A DNA stretch of 64,000 bases from contig NZ_JAFFQC010000005.1 of NCBI RefSeq assembly GCF_016918545.1, forward strand, positions 62,001 through 126,000, in the 5' to 3' direction. Positions within the stretch are counted from its first letter, which is position 1, and each line of letters opens with the position of its first letter. The stretch is from Desulfobulbus alkaliphilus (GTDB lineage: Bacteria > Desulfobacterota > Desulfobulbia > Desulfobulbales > Desulfobulbaceae). The notes beneath the pieces are model-generated. The model worked only from the letters and a program-made list of their open reading frames with translations. It was not told the origin of the DNA and ran no database searches. Below, one piece after another: positions 33,992 through 43,440 of the stretch. Position numbers and translations under genes: made by a program.

Positions 33992-34348
33992 ATGCGTACC
34001 GCCACCACTATAGACGATACTGCTCAACCAGCAGGCTCAGAAGATGACCGACCCAGACATTGCGAACTCCGAGATTTCTTGAAAAGCCATCAAAACTTTT
34101 ATACGGTTCAGGTTGTTAAACGTTTGGCACCCCTGAATTGCAGCGTTGACCGTCTTATTGAACAAAAGGTAATTTCAGACAGAACTATTCGGGTTAGATT
34201 TGGCACGGAGGTGCTCGAATTTGATTTTATTCTGTGCTTACAGGATATTGGCATGGGCAACGTGGACCTTGGTACACGCTATAAAATTCCCGAACCCTTT
34301 TTCAGGGGAGGTGCCCGAATTTCCCTTTGTAACACCTGGATTAGATAA
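33992..34348 (+). CDS. Hypothetical protein immediately before the CRISPR array
   Basis: A 118-codon frame ending 17 bp before the first repeat. The product (REL-like LRDFLKSHQNFYTVQVVKRL, RTIRVRFGTEVLEFDFILCL) has protein-like composition but no family I know and no good ribosome site. The array must be transcribed from this side, so the leader promoter and leader lie within or across this frame. Either the gene is real and the leader is embedded in its 3' end, or the frame is fortuitous and all of 33887-34365 is leader. I cannot decide from sequence. Confidence 0.35.
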   Translation: MRTATTIDDTAQPAGSEDDRPRHCELRDFLKSHQNFYTVQVVKRLAPLNCSVDRLIEQKVISDRTIRVRFGTEVLEFDFILCLQDIGMGNVDLGTRYKIPEPFFRGGARISLCNTWIR

Positions 34349-34365
34349 AAGATTTTAGGGTAAGG

Positions 34366-37300
34366 ACCGGAACGAATGCCCCGATCAGAGGGGATTGAGA
34401 CCGCGTCGGCAGGCCGTTTGTGGCTGGGCAGATTTTCACCGGAACGAATGCCCCGATCAGAGGGGATTGAGACTTCACCCTCAACCTCCTATAAACAGGC
34501 TCAATATCAACCGGAACGAATGCCCCGATCAGAGGGGATTGAGACCAAGACTTCGACTGATGGGCGATCAATAATGTTATACCGGAACGAATGCCCCGAT
34601 CAGAGGGGATTGAGACACTCCTTCATTTTTATCTTCACGATATTTATTAGTGGACCGGAACGAATGCCCCGATCAGAGGGGATTGAGACAACAGTAGCTT
34701 GTGTCATAATATCACCTCTGAATACACCGGAACGAATGCCCCGATCAGAGGGGATTGAGACTTGATTCCTGGTCAAGGTATCCAAACTCGAGGGTAGAAC
34801 CGGAACGAATGCCCCGATCAGAGGGGATTGAGACTTGGCAGCGGTCTTGGAAGCAGTAGCTTGTGTCATAACCGGAACGAATGCCCCGATCAGAGGGGAT
34901 TGAGACAACTGAATGGTCAAGGTATCGAAGGATGAATCTTGCGACCGGAACGAATGCCCCGATCAGAGGGGATTGAGACCAATTCCTTGCCGATTGACCT
35001 TGACAGTGCAAGGTCAACCGGAACGAATGCCCCGATCAGAGGGGATTGAGACAGTGTATATCTTCAGCCTCGACAGTTACATGTATGAACCGGAACGAAT
35101 GCCCCGATCAGAGGGGATTGAGACTTCTGCTCCTGTATCCATCTCGACACATAGCCAAGTGCTACCGGAACGAATGCCCCGATCAGAGGGGATTGAGACG
35201 TTAAGGTTTCACAGTCATCGATCAAAGTTACTTCACCGGAACGAATGCCCCGATCAGAGGGGATTGAGACCCACATCGTTAATCCATGACTGTTGATTGA
35301 GTGTTCACCGGAACGAATGCCCCGATCAGAGGGGATTGAGACATGGAGTGGCATATTACACACCTTCCAAATACTTCTTACCGGAACGAATGCCCCGATC
35401 AGAGGGCATTGAGACTGTTTGGCAATTCATTGGAAAACAATTTTGAATTGCTACCGGAACGAATGCCCCGATCAGAGGGGATTGAGACTTTTTTTTGCCG
35501 CCGCTTCACTTTTTCCATCCGCAATTACCGGAACGAATGCCCCGATCAGAGGGGATTGAGACTATACCTGTCCTGTCACAGTATGATTCTATTTCTAAAA
35601 CCGGAACGAATGCCCCGATCAGAGGGGATTGAGACTCACAGACCATCTGCCGCATAATGCGATACTCGTAACCGGAACGAATGCCCCGATCAGAGGGGAT
35701 TGAGACCATGCCTCATGACTCTCTGTTTCAACGCCTGATCAACCGGAACGAATGCCCCGATCAGAGGGGATTGAGACCCACGATTTGCGCCAGGTAATCT
35801 CCTGCCGGCAATGGACCGGAACGAATGCCCCGATCAGAGGGGATTGAGACTCCAATGACTAACTCTATTAGCTCGATGAACACGTACCGGAACGAATGCC
35901 CCGATCAGAGGGGATTGAGACACCCGTAAAGGGTGGAGATTGGAGGTTTGATCTTGACCGGAACGAATGCCCCGATCAGAGGGGATTGAGACTGGTCATC
36001 TCATCTTGCCTCGTCTGTTCAACGACGAACCGGAACGAATGCCCCGATCAGAGGGGATTGAGACAGTTTCTTCCTCCTTGATTGGATTGATAATCTCTTC
36101 ACCGGAACGAATGCCCCGATCAGAGGGGATTGAGACAAACAGCGTGCCACAACTGTCTTCTATCTACTGAAGAACCGGAACGAATGCCCCGATCAGAGGG
36201 GATTGAGACATGGTATGGAATTCGATTTTTATTTGTACGTCGTCAGGACCGGAACGAATGCCCCGATCAGAGGGGATTGAGACTTCTGCCTTTCCGGAAC
36301 TCTTCTGACCCGACAGCTTGAACCGGAACGAATGCCCCGATCAGAGGGGATTGAGACTGCCTCCGTTGGGGTGAATGGTGTCCCTGGTGTTCTGACCGGA
36401 ACGAATGCCCCGATCAGAGGGGATTGAGACAACTCGTTCATGCGTCCACCTCGACCCTTGATCTTTGACCGGAACGAATGCCCCGATCAGAGGGGATTGA
36501 GACTCAAAAGAGAAAACAGAGTACCGCTATAACTGTTTAGACCGGAACGAATGCCCCGATCAGAGGGGATTGAGACAGTTGCATGATCAGGTTCAACGTA
36601 TCGTCGTACTTCCACCGGAACGAATGCCCCGATCAGAGGGGATTGAGACTTTGCGAATTGCTGGAGTGTTTTGTACTTGGTGTAAACCGGAACGAATGCC
36701 CCGATCAGAGGGGATTGAGACATGTTGCTTTACTCTGGTCAAGGATGAACCCCTGGAATAAACCGGAACGAATGCCCCGATCAGAGGGGATTGAGACTTT
36801 CCTTCTGCCAGCGCCTTTTCTTCTGTTTTCGGACCGGAACGAATGCCCCGATCAGAGGGGATTGAGACTACAACCGAGTAATTGTAGCGTTCGGCCAGCA
36901 TTTTGACCGGAACGAATGCCCCGATCAGAGGGGATTGAGACCCGATTGTACTTCACTGGCAAATGCTTTCAATAGTGGACCGGAACGAATGCCCCGATCA
37001 GAGGGGATTGAGACACCACCACTGTTCTGACTTCGTTCTGTTCAAAATTGAAAACCGGAACGAATGCCCCGATCAGAGGGGATTGAGACATTCGCTGTGT
37101 TCCGGAGGGGGTGACAACGGATGAAAACCGGAACGAATGCCCCGATCAGAGGGGATTGAGACTTCATTCCGCGCTCCCCTCATACATCTCCACCACCTAC
37201 CGGAACGAATGCCCCGATCAGAGGGGATTGAGACTCGTCATCTTCATCCTCAATAAAACATCGCAAAATTACCGGAACGAATGCCCCGATCAGAGGGGAT

Positions 37301-40203
37301 TGAGACTTAAGAGAGTCCAGGGTTGATCCCGTTACTTCACCTACCGGAACGAATGCCCCGATCAGAGGGGATTGAGACTAGCTGGTCGGTCACGGATTGA
37401 ATGGTGCTTAACGGAACCGGAACGAATGCCCCGATCAGAGGGGATTGAGACGGGGGGTGATAACGGGCAGGTCCTCTGTTGTGTAATACCGGAACGAATG
37501 CCCCGATCAGAGGGGATTGAGACTTCGTGGGGTCTTGCCTCTAAAGAGGCCAAAAAATTGACCGGAACGAATGCCCCGATCAGAGGGGATTGAGACTTGT
37601 TCAGCCAAAAAATCGTCCGCATGGGCGGCGAACCGGAACGAATGCCCCGATCAGAGGGGATTGAGACCATGAGTGCAGGCTTCAATATCGCCAACACTTT
37701 CTTGGACACCGGAACGAATGCCCCGATCAGAGGGGATTGAGACATCCGCTCGCGCACGGTTTGCAGCCGATCCTCAATGACCGGAACGAATGCCCCGATC
37801 AGAGGGGATTGAGACATATTCAACCAGCCACTCTCCGCTGGAGAGTTCAGTACCGGAACGAATGCCCCGATCAGAGGGGATTGAGACAATCTCTTCAATC
37901 GCACGTGTCCCAAAATACCCATGAGACCGGAACGAATGCCCCGATCAGAGGGGATTGAGACAGAACCATCCTGATTGCTTAGGTCAATTTCCGATTCAAC
38001 CGGAACGAATGCCCCGATCAGAGGGGATTGAGACGTATAATCATTTGTTCCTCTTCTTTGTTGTTCTTACCGGAACGAATGCCCCGATCAGAGGGGATTG
38101 AGACTCCATAGAATTCATTTAACAAGGCTTTTTCTTCCAAGAACCGGAACGAATGCCCCGATCAGAGGGGATTGAGACTGGTTGCATGGTATGCTTGGAG
38201 AGCAGAAACTTTTCACCGGAACGAATGCCCCGATCAGAGGGGATTGAGACCAATTAAAGTTTTCGCAGATACTTCCGGCAAGACCAACCGGAACGAATGC
38301 CCCGATCAGAGGGGATTGAGACTTCTCCGAATGGATTGAAATCATAGCACCAAACAAGAACCGGAACGAATGCCCCGATCAGAGGGGTTGAGACTTTTCG
38401 GTTAACTTAACGATCTGTTCGAAGTTATCTAGACCGGAACGAATGCCCCGATCAGAGGGGATTGAGACTCCGGTGTCGGCATGGCCTTGAGTAATGTGTT
38501 CGTAGACCGGAACGAATGCCCCGATCAGAGGGGATTGAGACGGATTTATCGATGTAGGCGTGCGGCAATCCTTTTGCGTACCGGAACGAATGCCCCGATC
38601 AGAGGGGATTGAGACAATTTATTGCCTCTGATACCACATATCGGAAGTAGGGACCGGAACGAATGCCCCGATCAGAGGGGATTGAGACATGATTTCTTCA
38701 ATAGGATGAGCCAAAACGATATCAACCGGAACGAATGCCCCGATCAGAGGGGATTGAGACTGATCAACTTTTTGCTAAGCTGGTCGCTCACGGCCTACCG
38801 GAACGAATGCCCCGATCAGAGGGGATTGAGACTTCCGCCACAACTGTTCTCAGTTCTTCGGTGAAGATGGACCGGAACGAATGCCCCGATCAGAGGGGAT
38901 TGAGACTTTGCTCAGTTGATTAGATACGTTACGAATGGTTGACCGGAACGAATGCCCCGATCAGAGGGGATTGAGACTTTTTAATATTGATTAAGCATCT
39001 GGCGACGGGAACGACCGGAACGAATGCCCCGATCAGAGGGGATTGAGACTTTTGTTCATTTGATTCGATACGGTCTCGATGGTAGAACCGGAACGAATGC
39101 CCCGATCAGAGGGGATTGAGACTTGATCCCATCAAATCAGGGTTATGAGCCCTAATTGAGACCGGAACGAATGCCCCGATCAGAGGGGATTGAGACTATT
39201 TCAATTATTTATTACCAATAATGCCAAGCTGCACCGGAACGAATGCCCCGATCAGAGGGGATTGAGACATACAAAGGAGGAAATTGATTGTCAAAGAGCT
39301 GTGACCGGAACGAATGCCCCGATCAGAGGGGATTGAGACGATCGTTGACAGCGGACGTTCGTTTACGGGAGTGGACCGGAACGAATGCCCCGATCAGAGG
39401 GGATTGAGACTCAGGAATAGGGAGGTTTTGCGGATAGTCAACATCAAACCGGAACGAATGCCCCGATCAGAGGGGATTGAGACGCGACCATACGATCGCG
39501 ATACTTTTCATGGGGTTTGACCGGAACGAATGCCCCGATCAGAGGGGATTGAGACCGTTTTCTACCAGATATTTTTCGTAATCCATCTTCAACCGGAACG
39601 AATGCCCCGATCAGAGGGGATTGAGACTTGCCCACCCTCACTTCTTCTTCTTTTCCATTATCGACCGGAACGAATGCCCCGATCAGAGGGGATTGAGACA
39701 CAATACTTACAGAAAGCCTTAAACAGGGGAAAAGAACCGGAACGAATGCCCCGATCAGAGGGGATTGAGACTTTAGCCCTTTCGCCCCGAAGCCCGGATA
39801 TCAGTTCACCGGAACGAATGCCCCGATCAGAGGGGATTGAGACTTCTGGGCCTTTTACGATCTCAGTTGCCCTGCTGTACCGGAACGAATGCCCCGATCA
39901 GAGGGGATTGAGACCGTTTTCTACCAGATATTTTTCGTAATCCATCTTCAACCGGAACGAATGCCCCGATCAGAGGGGATTGAGACAGGGTCTCGATGAC
40001 ATGATCCAGCAGGTCCTTGTTACCGGAACGAATGCCCCGATCAGAGGGGATTGAGACTTAATCAATGCCTGTACAAAGGTTGACAGGGTTTGCCCACCGG
40101 AACGAATGCCCCGATCAGAGGGGATTGAGACCAATTTCAACCCGGTATGCTGTCAAACCTGTTTTTGACCGGAACGAATGCCCCGATCAGAGGGGATTGA
40201 GAC
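34366..40203 (+). CRISPR. CRISPR array, 81 repeats and 80 spacers
   Basis: A 36-nt repeat beginning ACCGGAACGAATGCCC and ending CAGAGGGGATTGAGAC recurs 81 times by my count, from 34366 to 40168, every 70-76 bp. Spacers are 34-40 nt. The repeat holds a CCCCGATCAGAGGGG partial palindrome (stem CCCC/GGGG). The 3' end ATTGAGAC is the usual 8-nt tag, so transcription is on the + strand with the leader left of 34366. Variants: the 15th repeat (35380) has G to C in its 3' part, and the 56th (38360) lacks one A. Spacer 72 equals spacer 77; spacers 5/7, 6/8 and 42/61/63/65 show related targets. Cas6 upstream should process it; the type III-A effector uses it. Confidence 0.97.
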
Positions 40204-40311
40204 TAAAGACCCGGTGGTTGATGCGCTGTATCGTGCGCAGAAGGGCAATATTCAATGAGTCTGCATAGACAGAGCGCTTCGCGTTCTTACTGAAGACGAT
40301 ACATTTAACCA

Positions 40312-40593
40312 ATGGACGGTAACTTGGCGAAGCACTTCTTTGATTATAACCCGACCAGGGAAGAGATTGATACAATCTGTGGCGATCCTGATGACCCTTT
40401 TGCCACTGAAACCCTGAGATTTTTCGAGGGTACTGATTCAGAACGATTCAAGATAGCCATCTTGCTGTATGGCCGTGGCGAACACAAGGCGGCGCTCAAG
40501 ATGGTCAAGTCCATAGAGAACGCCGAATACCGGAAAGACATGCTGCGCATCGTCCAGTCATGGATCAATTTACCCAAGGGGGCGTTGTGGTGA
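40312..40593 (+). CDS. Hypothetical protein downstream of the array
   Basis: A 93-residue acidic-to-neutral protein of no family I recognise. FFDYNPTREEIDTICGDPDD suggests an EF-hand-like acidic loop by chance only. The C-terminal half (ERFKIAILLYGRGEHKAALKMVKSI) resembles one TPR-like hairpin. It begins 108 bp after the last repeat. No clear ribosome site. It may be a real small gene or a remnant. Confidence 0.4.
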   Translation: MDGNLAKHFFDYNPTREEIDTICGDPDDPFATETLRFFEGTDSERFKIAILLYGRGEHKAALKMVKSIENAEYRKDMLRIVQSWINLPKGALW

Positions 40594-40602
40594 TGTGGAC
40601 CT

Positions 40603-40932
40603 TCAACGCAGCATGGATTCAGTGATCCCCATGGCGAGCGCCAACTTTTCAAGAGTGGCTTTGCGGGTTTTGTGCTCGCCGGATTCGATCTGTGACAACG
40701 CCGCCTGCGTCATCCCCGCCTTTGCCGCAAGTTCATCCTGGGTGAATCCGAGGTGCTCACGCCAGGCGCGCACAGGTGTTTTCCCTTCCATGATGACGGC
40801 GCCAACAACCTCGTTGGGGATCATCCCGGCGGTGATAGATGTCTGTTTGACCCATCGCTCATAGGGGACGACCGCGAACGTAGGCTTGCCGGAAGAATCC
40901 TTGATAATCTGGACATCAATATGTACGTTCAT
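40603..40932 (-). CDS. XRE-family antitoxin
   Basis: A 109-residue protein. The N-terminal part (VQIIKDSSGKPTFAVVPYER) matches the dimerisation/toxin-binding segment found in antitoxins paired with RelE-type toxins. The C-terminal helix-turn-helix (TQDELAAKAGMTQAALSQIE) is of the XRE/HigA type. It overlaps the 3' end of the broken toxin gene by 17 bp, the toxin-first order of HigBA-like pairs. It appears intact although its toxin is not. Confidence 0.82.
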   Translation of the reverse strand: MNVHIDVQIIKDSSGKPTFAVVPYERWVKQTSITAGMIPNEVVGAVIMEGKTPVRAWREHLGFTQDELAAKAGMTQAALSQIESGEHKTRKATLEKLALAMGITESMLR

Positions 40933-41172
40933 TGCGCTTCTTGACCTCCTCTATGGATATGATTTTCACTTCGCCGTCAAACTCGAAAAAGACTCGTCAA
41001 TCTCCAACACGCAACCGGTAGCCGTACCGATGATTGACCAGTCGCTTGATGTTCTTGCATTCAGGGAAATGGGCAAGGTTTTGCGCTTCTTGGTAAATGC
41101 GCTTGCTCGCATGCGTGTCCTTGATCTTTCGTAATTGCCGGAATGCTTCTCTGTCCATTTGATAGCGTTCAT
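40916..41172 (-). pseudogene. RelE-type toxin, broken by a frameshift and a nonsense codon
   Basis: Reading from 41172, MNAIKWTEK starts the toxin. One base is then missing, and the family sequence continues in another frame: FRQLRKIKDTHASKRIYQEA, KNIKRLVNHRYGYRLRVGD. An in-frame TGA follows where a Trp or other residue should stand. After it the sequence goes on RVFFEFDGEVKIISIEEVKK with the usual RNER end and stops at 40916. So there are two independent disabling lesions. The pair sits between the array and the adaptation genes. Confidence 0.75.
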
Positions 41173-41342
41173 GGTCTTTGTATAAGATAAAAATAAGAAA
41201 TTGAAAATAAGAGAAACACGTTGCAATCCGCATCATGAGCGGGCAAGCTATCTTTTTTATGGAGAAAAGCCGTGGTAAGCTGATCACAACACAATCTTGA
41301 TCGTGATGCCTTTCTTGATCGATTCCATCACCTCCTTGGTGA

Positions 41343-41378
41343 ACCGGAACGAATGCCCCGACCAGAGGGGATTGCCCA
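41343..41378 (+). repeat. Orphan degenerate CRISPR repeat
   Basis: The first 32 bases match the array repeat (ACCGGAACGAATGCCCCG, then A-C in place of A-T, then CAGAGGGGATTG). The last four (AGAC) are replaced. It lies 1.1 kb beyond the last array repeat with no neighbour repeat, in the same orientation. On the minus strand it falls within an open frame reading NPLWSGHSFRFTKEVMESI. The loss of the tag end suggests a decayed trailer or a stand-alone relic. Confidence 0.85.
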
Positions 41379-41531
41379 TGTTGTCGTCCGTTGTTATCGC
41401 CCACAGGGGTGGGCTCCTGCTGAACAGGGTTGTTGTTGGCTTCCGTGTGCAGGTTTGCGGCCGGGGCTTGGTACCAATGGGTTGCCGTCGGCCCGCAGGC
41501 TCAGATGAAAAAGAAACAAGGTATTGAGAGC

Positions 41532-41711
41532 ATGTCCGGTTTACACTACGAACACGATCCTCTCCTCGATGAGGATGAGGCCCTTGATTACATCCTCTAT
41601 GAAGATATGGAACAGGAGAGCGAGCAGCAGCCAGGGAAAGGGTGTCTGGCCGGGGCGCTGCTCTTCCTGCTGGTGCCCGGCAGTGTCGGTCTATTGATGT
41701 ACATGCTGTAG
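41532..41711 (+). CDS. 59-aa membrane-anchored protein
   Basis: Acidic N-terminus (PLLDEDEALDYILYEDMEQE) followed by one transmembrane helix (CLAGALLFLLVPGSVGLLMY). I do not recognise the family. A near-identical copy of the acidic part is fused to the IS256 fragment at 17440, so the gene has been duplicated and disrupted once in this window. It sits 260 bp before the TPR gene of the adaptation module. No strong ribosome site is visible, but conservation between the two copies supports its being a gene. Confidence 0.55.
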   Translation: MSGLHYEHDPLLDEDEALDYILYEDMEQESEQQPGKGCLAGALLFLLVPGSVGLLMYML

Positions 41712-41970
41712 CACATGCGTAACTCATGCCGGAGGCAATCTGTCCGGTGTTCGGGGCTCTGGCTGCCGGTATGCCGTAACTGGTCCACCTTCTCTCAACA
41801 CGCCCCGGGTCTCAGGGGCGACAATCAATCTCTGTCCCCCCTGGTTGGTGCCGACAACCTCCGCCCCAGCTCTTCTGTTTTTCTTCTTTTTTTTTCGTTC
41901 TGCAAAAAAAGAGCTGTTTTGTCCGTATCCACTTGTAAAGACCAGAAACATCTATGCAGGAGGAGGGAAT

Positions 41971-43440
41971 ATGGAACAGGCAGCTCAAAAGATTGGTGCA
42001 GGGGAAAATGCCCGTGTTGTCGGTCACGTTCAACTCAATGACCAGGTCAGGCCTCCCGCACCACAATCAGGCCTGGCCGCGGAAACGGAACAGATGCTCG
42101 CCGAGTGGGTCAATTGTGCCGGCGACATGGACGGGCTGAAGCGGGACCATAACCGGATCATCAACGACATTCTGGCCTTGCAGGCCGAGAATCGTTGGGA
42201 GGATATTGTCGCCCTGTTTTTTCCGCTTGAGGACAAGGTGCCAGAGCAGGTCGCCGCGGGGATGGATGTCGATATCCGCGTCAAGGTGGCCTTTGCCCTG
42301 GTCCGTCTGCGCCGGTCGGATGAAGCGGTGCGGATGCTGACCCCGCTGGCGGGCCAGCACCCCGAGGATGCCATGGTCCATTATACCCTGGGGTATGCGG
42401 CTCTGGATGAACTGTTCTCGGCCCGAACCGAGCGGCGGATCATTCCCGCCAAACGAAAGCAGGAATTGATCGCCCTGGCCCATACCCATTTTGCCGCGGC
42501 CCGGGACCTGCGGCCGGATTCGGTGACCTTTTTCTACCGGGAAGCCATCCTCTACAAGGAAATCGAAAAAAAACCCCGGCTGGCTATCCCGCTTTTTACC
42601 CAGGCCATCAGCAATTGGGAACGACAGAGCCCCCAGGAGCAGGAGCGCCACCACCAGCAGCGGCCCAAATACATCAAGAGCCTCTATCACCTTGCCTCCT
42701 GTCAGTTGGAAGCGGGCCAGGCCGCCCAGAGCCTCAAGCTGTTGCAGATCCTGGAACCCCAGGACAAGGATCGCAATTTCATGCACCCGCTGTTCAAGCA
42801 TTTTGCCTTTGGCAAGGTGCTGCATGCCCTGGGGCGATACAAGGAAGCGGTGCAGCACCTGGAAACAGCGGGGTTTGTGGCTGAAGCGCATCAACCCACG
42901 GATTTTGTCTGGGAGTTGGCGGCTCGCTGTGCCCTTCGCCTGCAGCAACCGGAGAAGGCCAAGGGGTTTATCAACAAGGTGCCGCGTAATCGGCGGCGGC
43001 CGTACGTGCTCTGGACCGAGGCCGACATCCTGGCTGCTGACGGCAGGGCCCGGGAAGCCCTGCGGGTCTTGCAGAGTTGTGGCGAACGCGACAAGCGTTC
43101 CCGCCATGTCAGCCTGATCCGCATGGCCAGGGTGTTTCTCGGCTTGCGTGAATACGACCGGGCACTGGAGGCTGCTGACCGAGCGGCAAGCTTCTGTCGG
43201 GACACCTACGGCAATCCATCCAAGGAGGCGCTGTTCTGGCAGGCAGCGGCATTGCACCTGCTGGGCAGGAACACCGAGGCCCTGGCCATTATCCAGGAAC
43301 TGGAAGCCGGACATTTCCGTTATCCGCATTTCAGCCGTCTTGCTGGACTGGTTCGCGCCGCGGTGCCCGCCGCCACGGCTGCTGCCGGTCGGGACAGTCA
43401 AGGGGGAAACAACCATGGCTCTGCAACAACCAAATACTGA
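41971..43440 (+). CDS. TPR protein of the CRISPR adaptation module
   Basis: A 489-residue helical-repeat protein. After a short disordered N-terminus, TPR-like units run through most of it: DIRVKVAFALVRLRRSDEAV, YTLGYAALDELF, HLASCQLEAGQAAQSLKLLQ, GKVLHALGRYKEAVQHLETA, LWTEADILAADGRAREALRV and LFWQAAALHLLGRNTEALAI. No enzyme motif is seen. It has an excellent AGGAGGAGG ribosome site and overlaps the primase-polymerase gene by 26 bp, so both are made together. Likely scaffold for the primase-polymerase/Cas1/Cas2 complex. Exact role unknown. Confidence 0.8.
   Translation: MEQAAQKIGAGENARVVGHVQLNDQVRPPAPQSGLAAETEQMLAEWVNCAGDMDGLKRDHNRIINDILALQAENRWEDIVALFFPLEDKVPEQVAAGMDVDIRVKVAFALVRLRRSDEAVRMLTPLAGQHPEDAMVHYTLGYAALDELFSARTERRIIPAKRKQELIALAHTHFAAARDLRPDSVTFFYREAILYKEIEKKPRLAIPLFTQAISNWERQSPQEQERHHQQRPKYIKSLYHLASCQLEAGQAAQSLKLLQILEPQDKDRNFMHPLFKHFAFGKVLHALGRYKEAVQHLETAGFVAEAHQPTDFVWELAARCALRLQQPEKAKGFINKVPRNRRRPYVLWTEADILAADGRAREALRVLQSCGERDKRSRHVSLIRMARVFLGLREYDRALEAADRAASFCRDTYGNPSKEALFWQAAALHLLGRNTEALAIIQELEAGHFRYPHFSRLAGLVRAAVPAATAAAGRDSQGGNNHGSATTKY

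Noticed and set aside
34341-40268. Many short open frames on both strands repeating RNECPDQRGL, ERMPRSEGIE or SQSPLIGAFVPV
   Set aside because: They are translations of the CRISPR repeat in different frames, not genes.
41284-41727. A 147-codon minus-strand gene containing the orphan repeat
   Set aside because: Composition is irregular and it overlaps the small membrane-protein gene antisense; only its last 40 residues look protein-like, which is too little.
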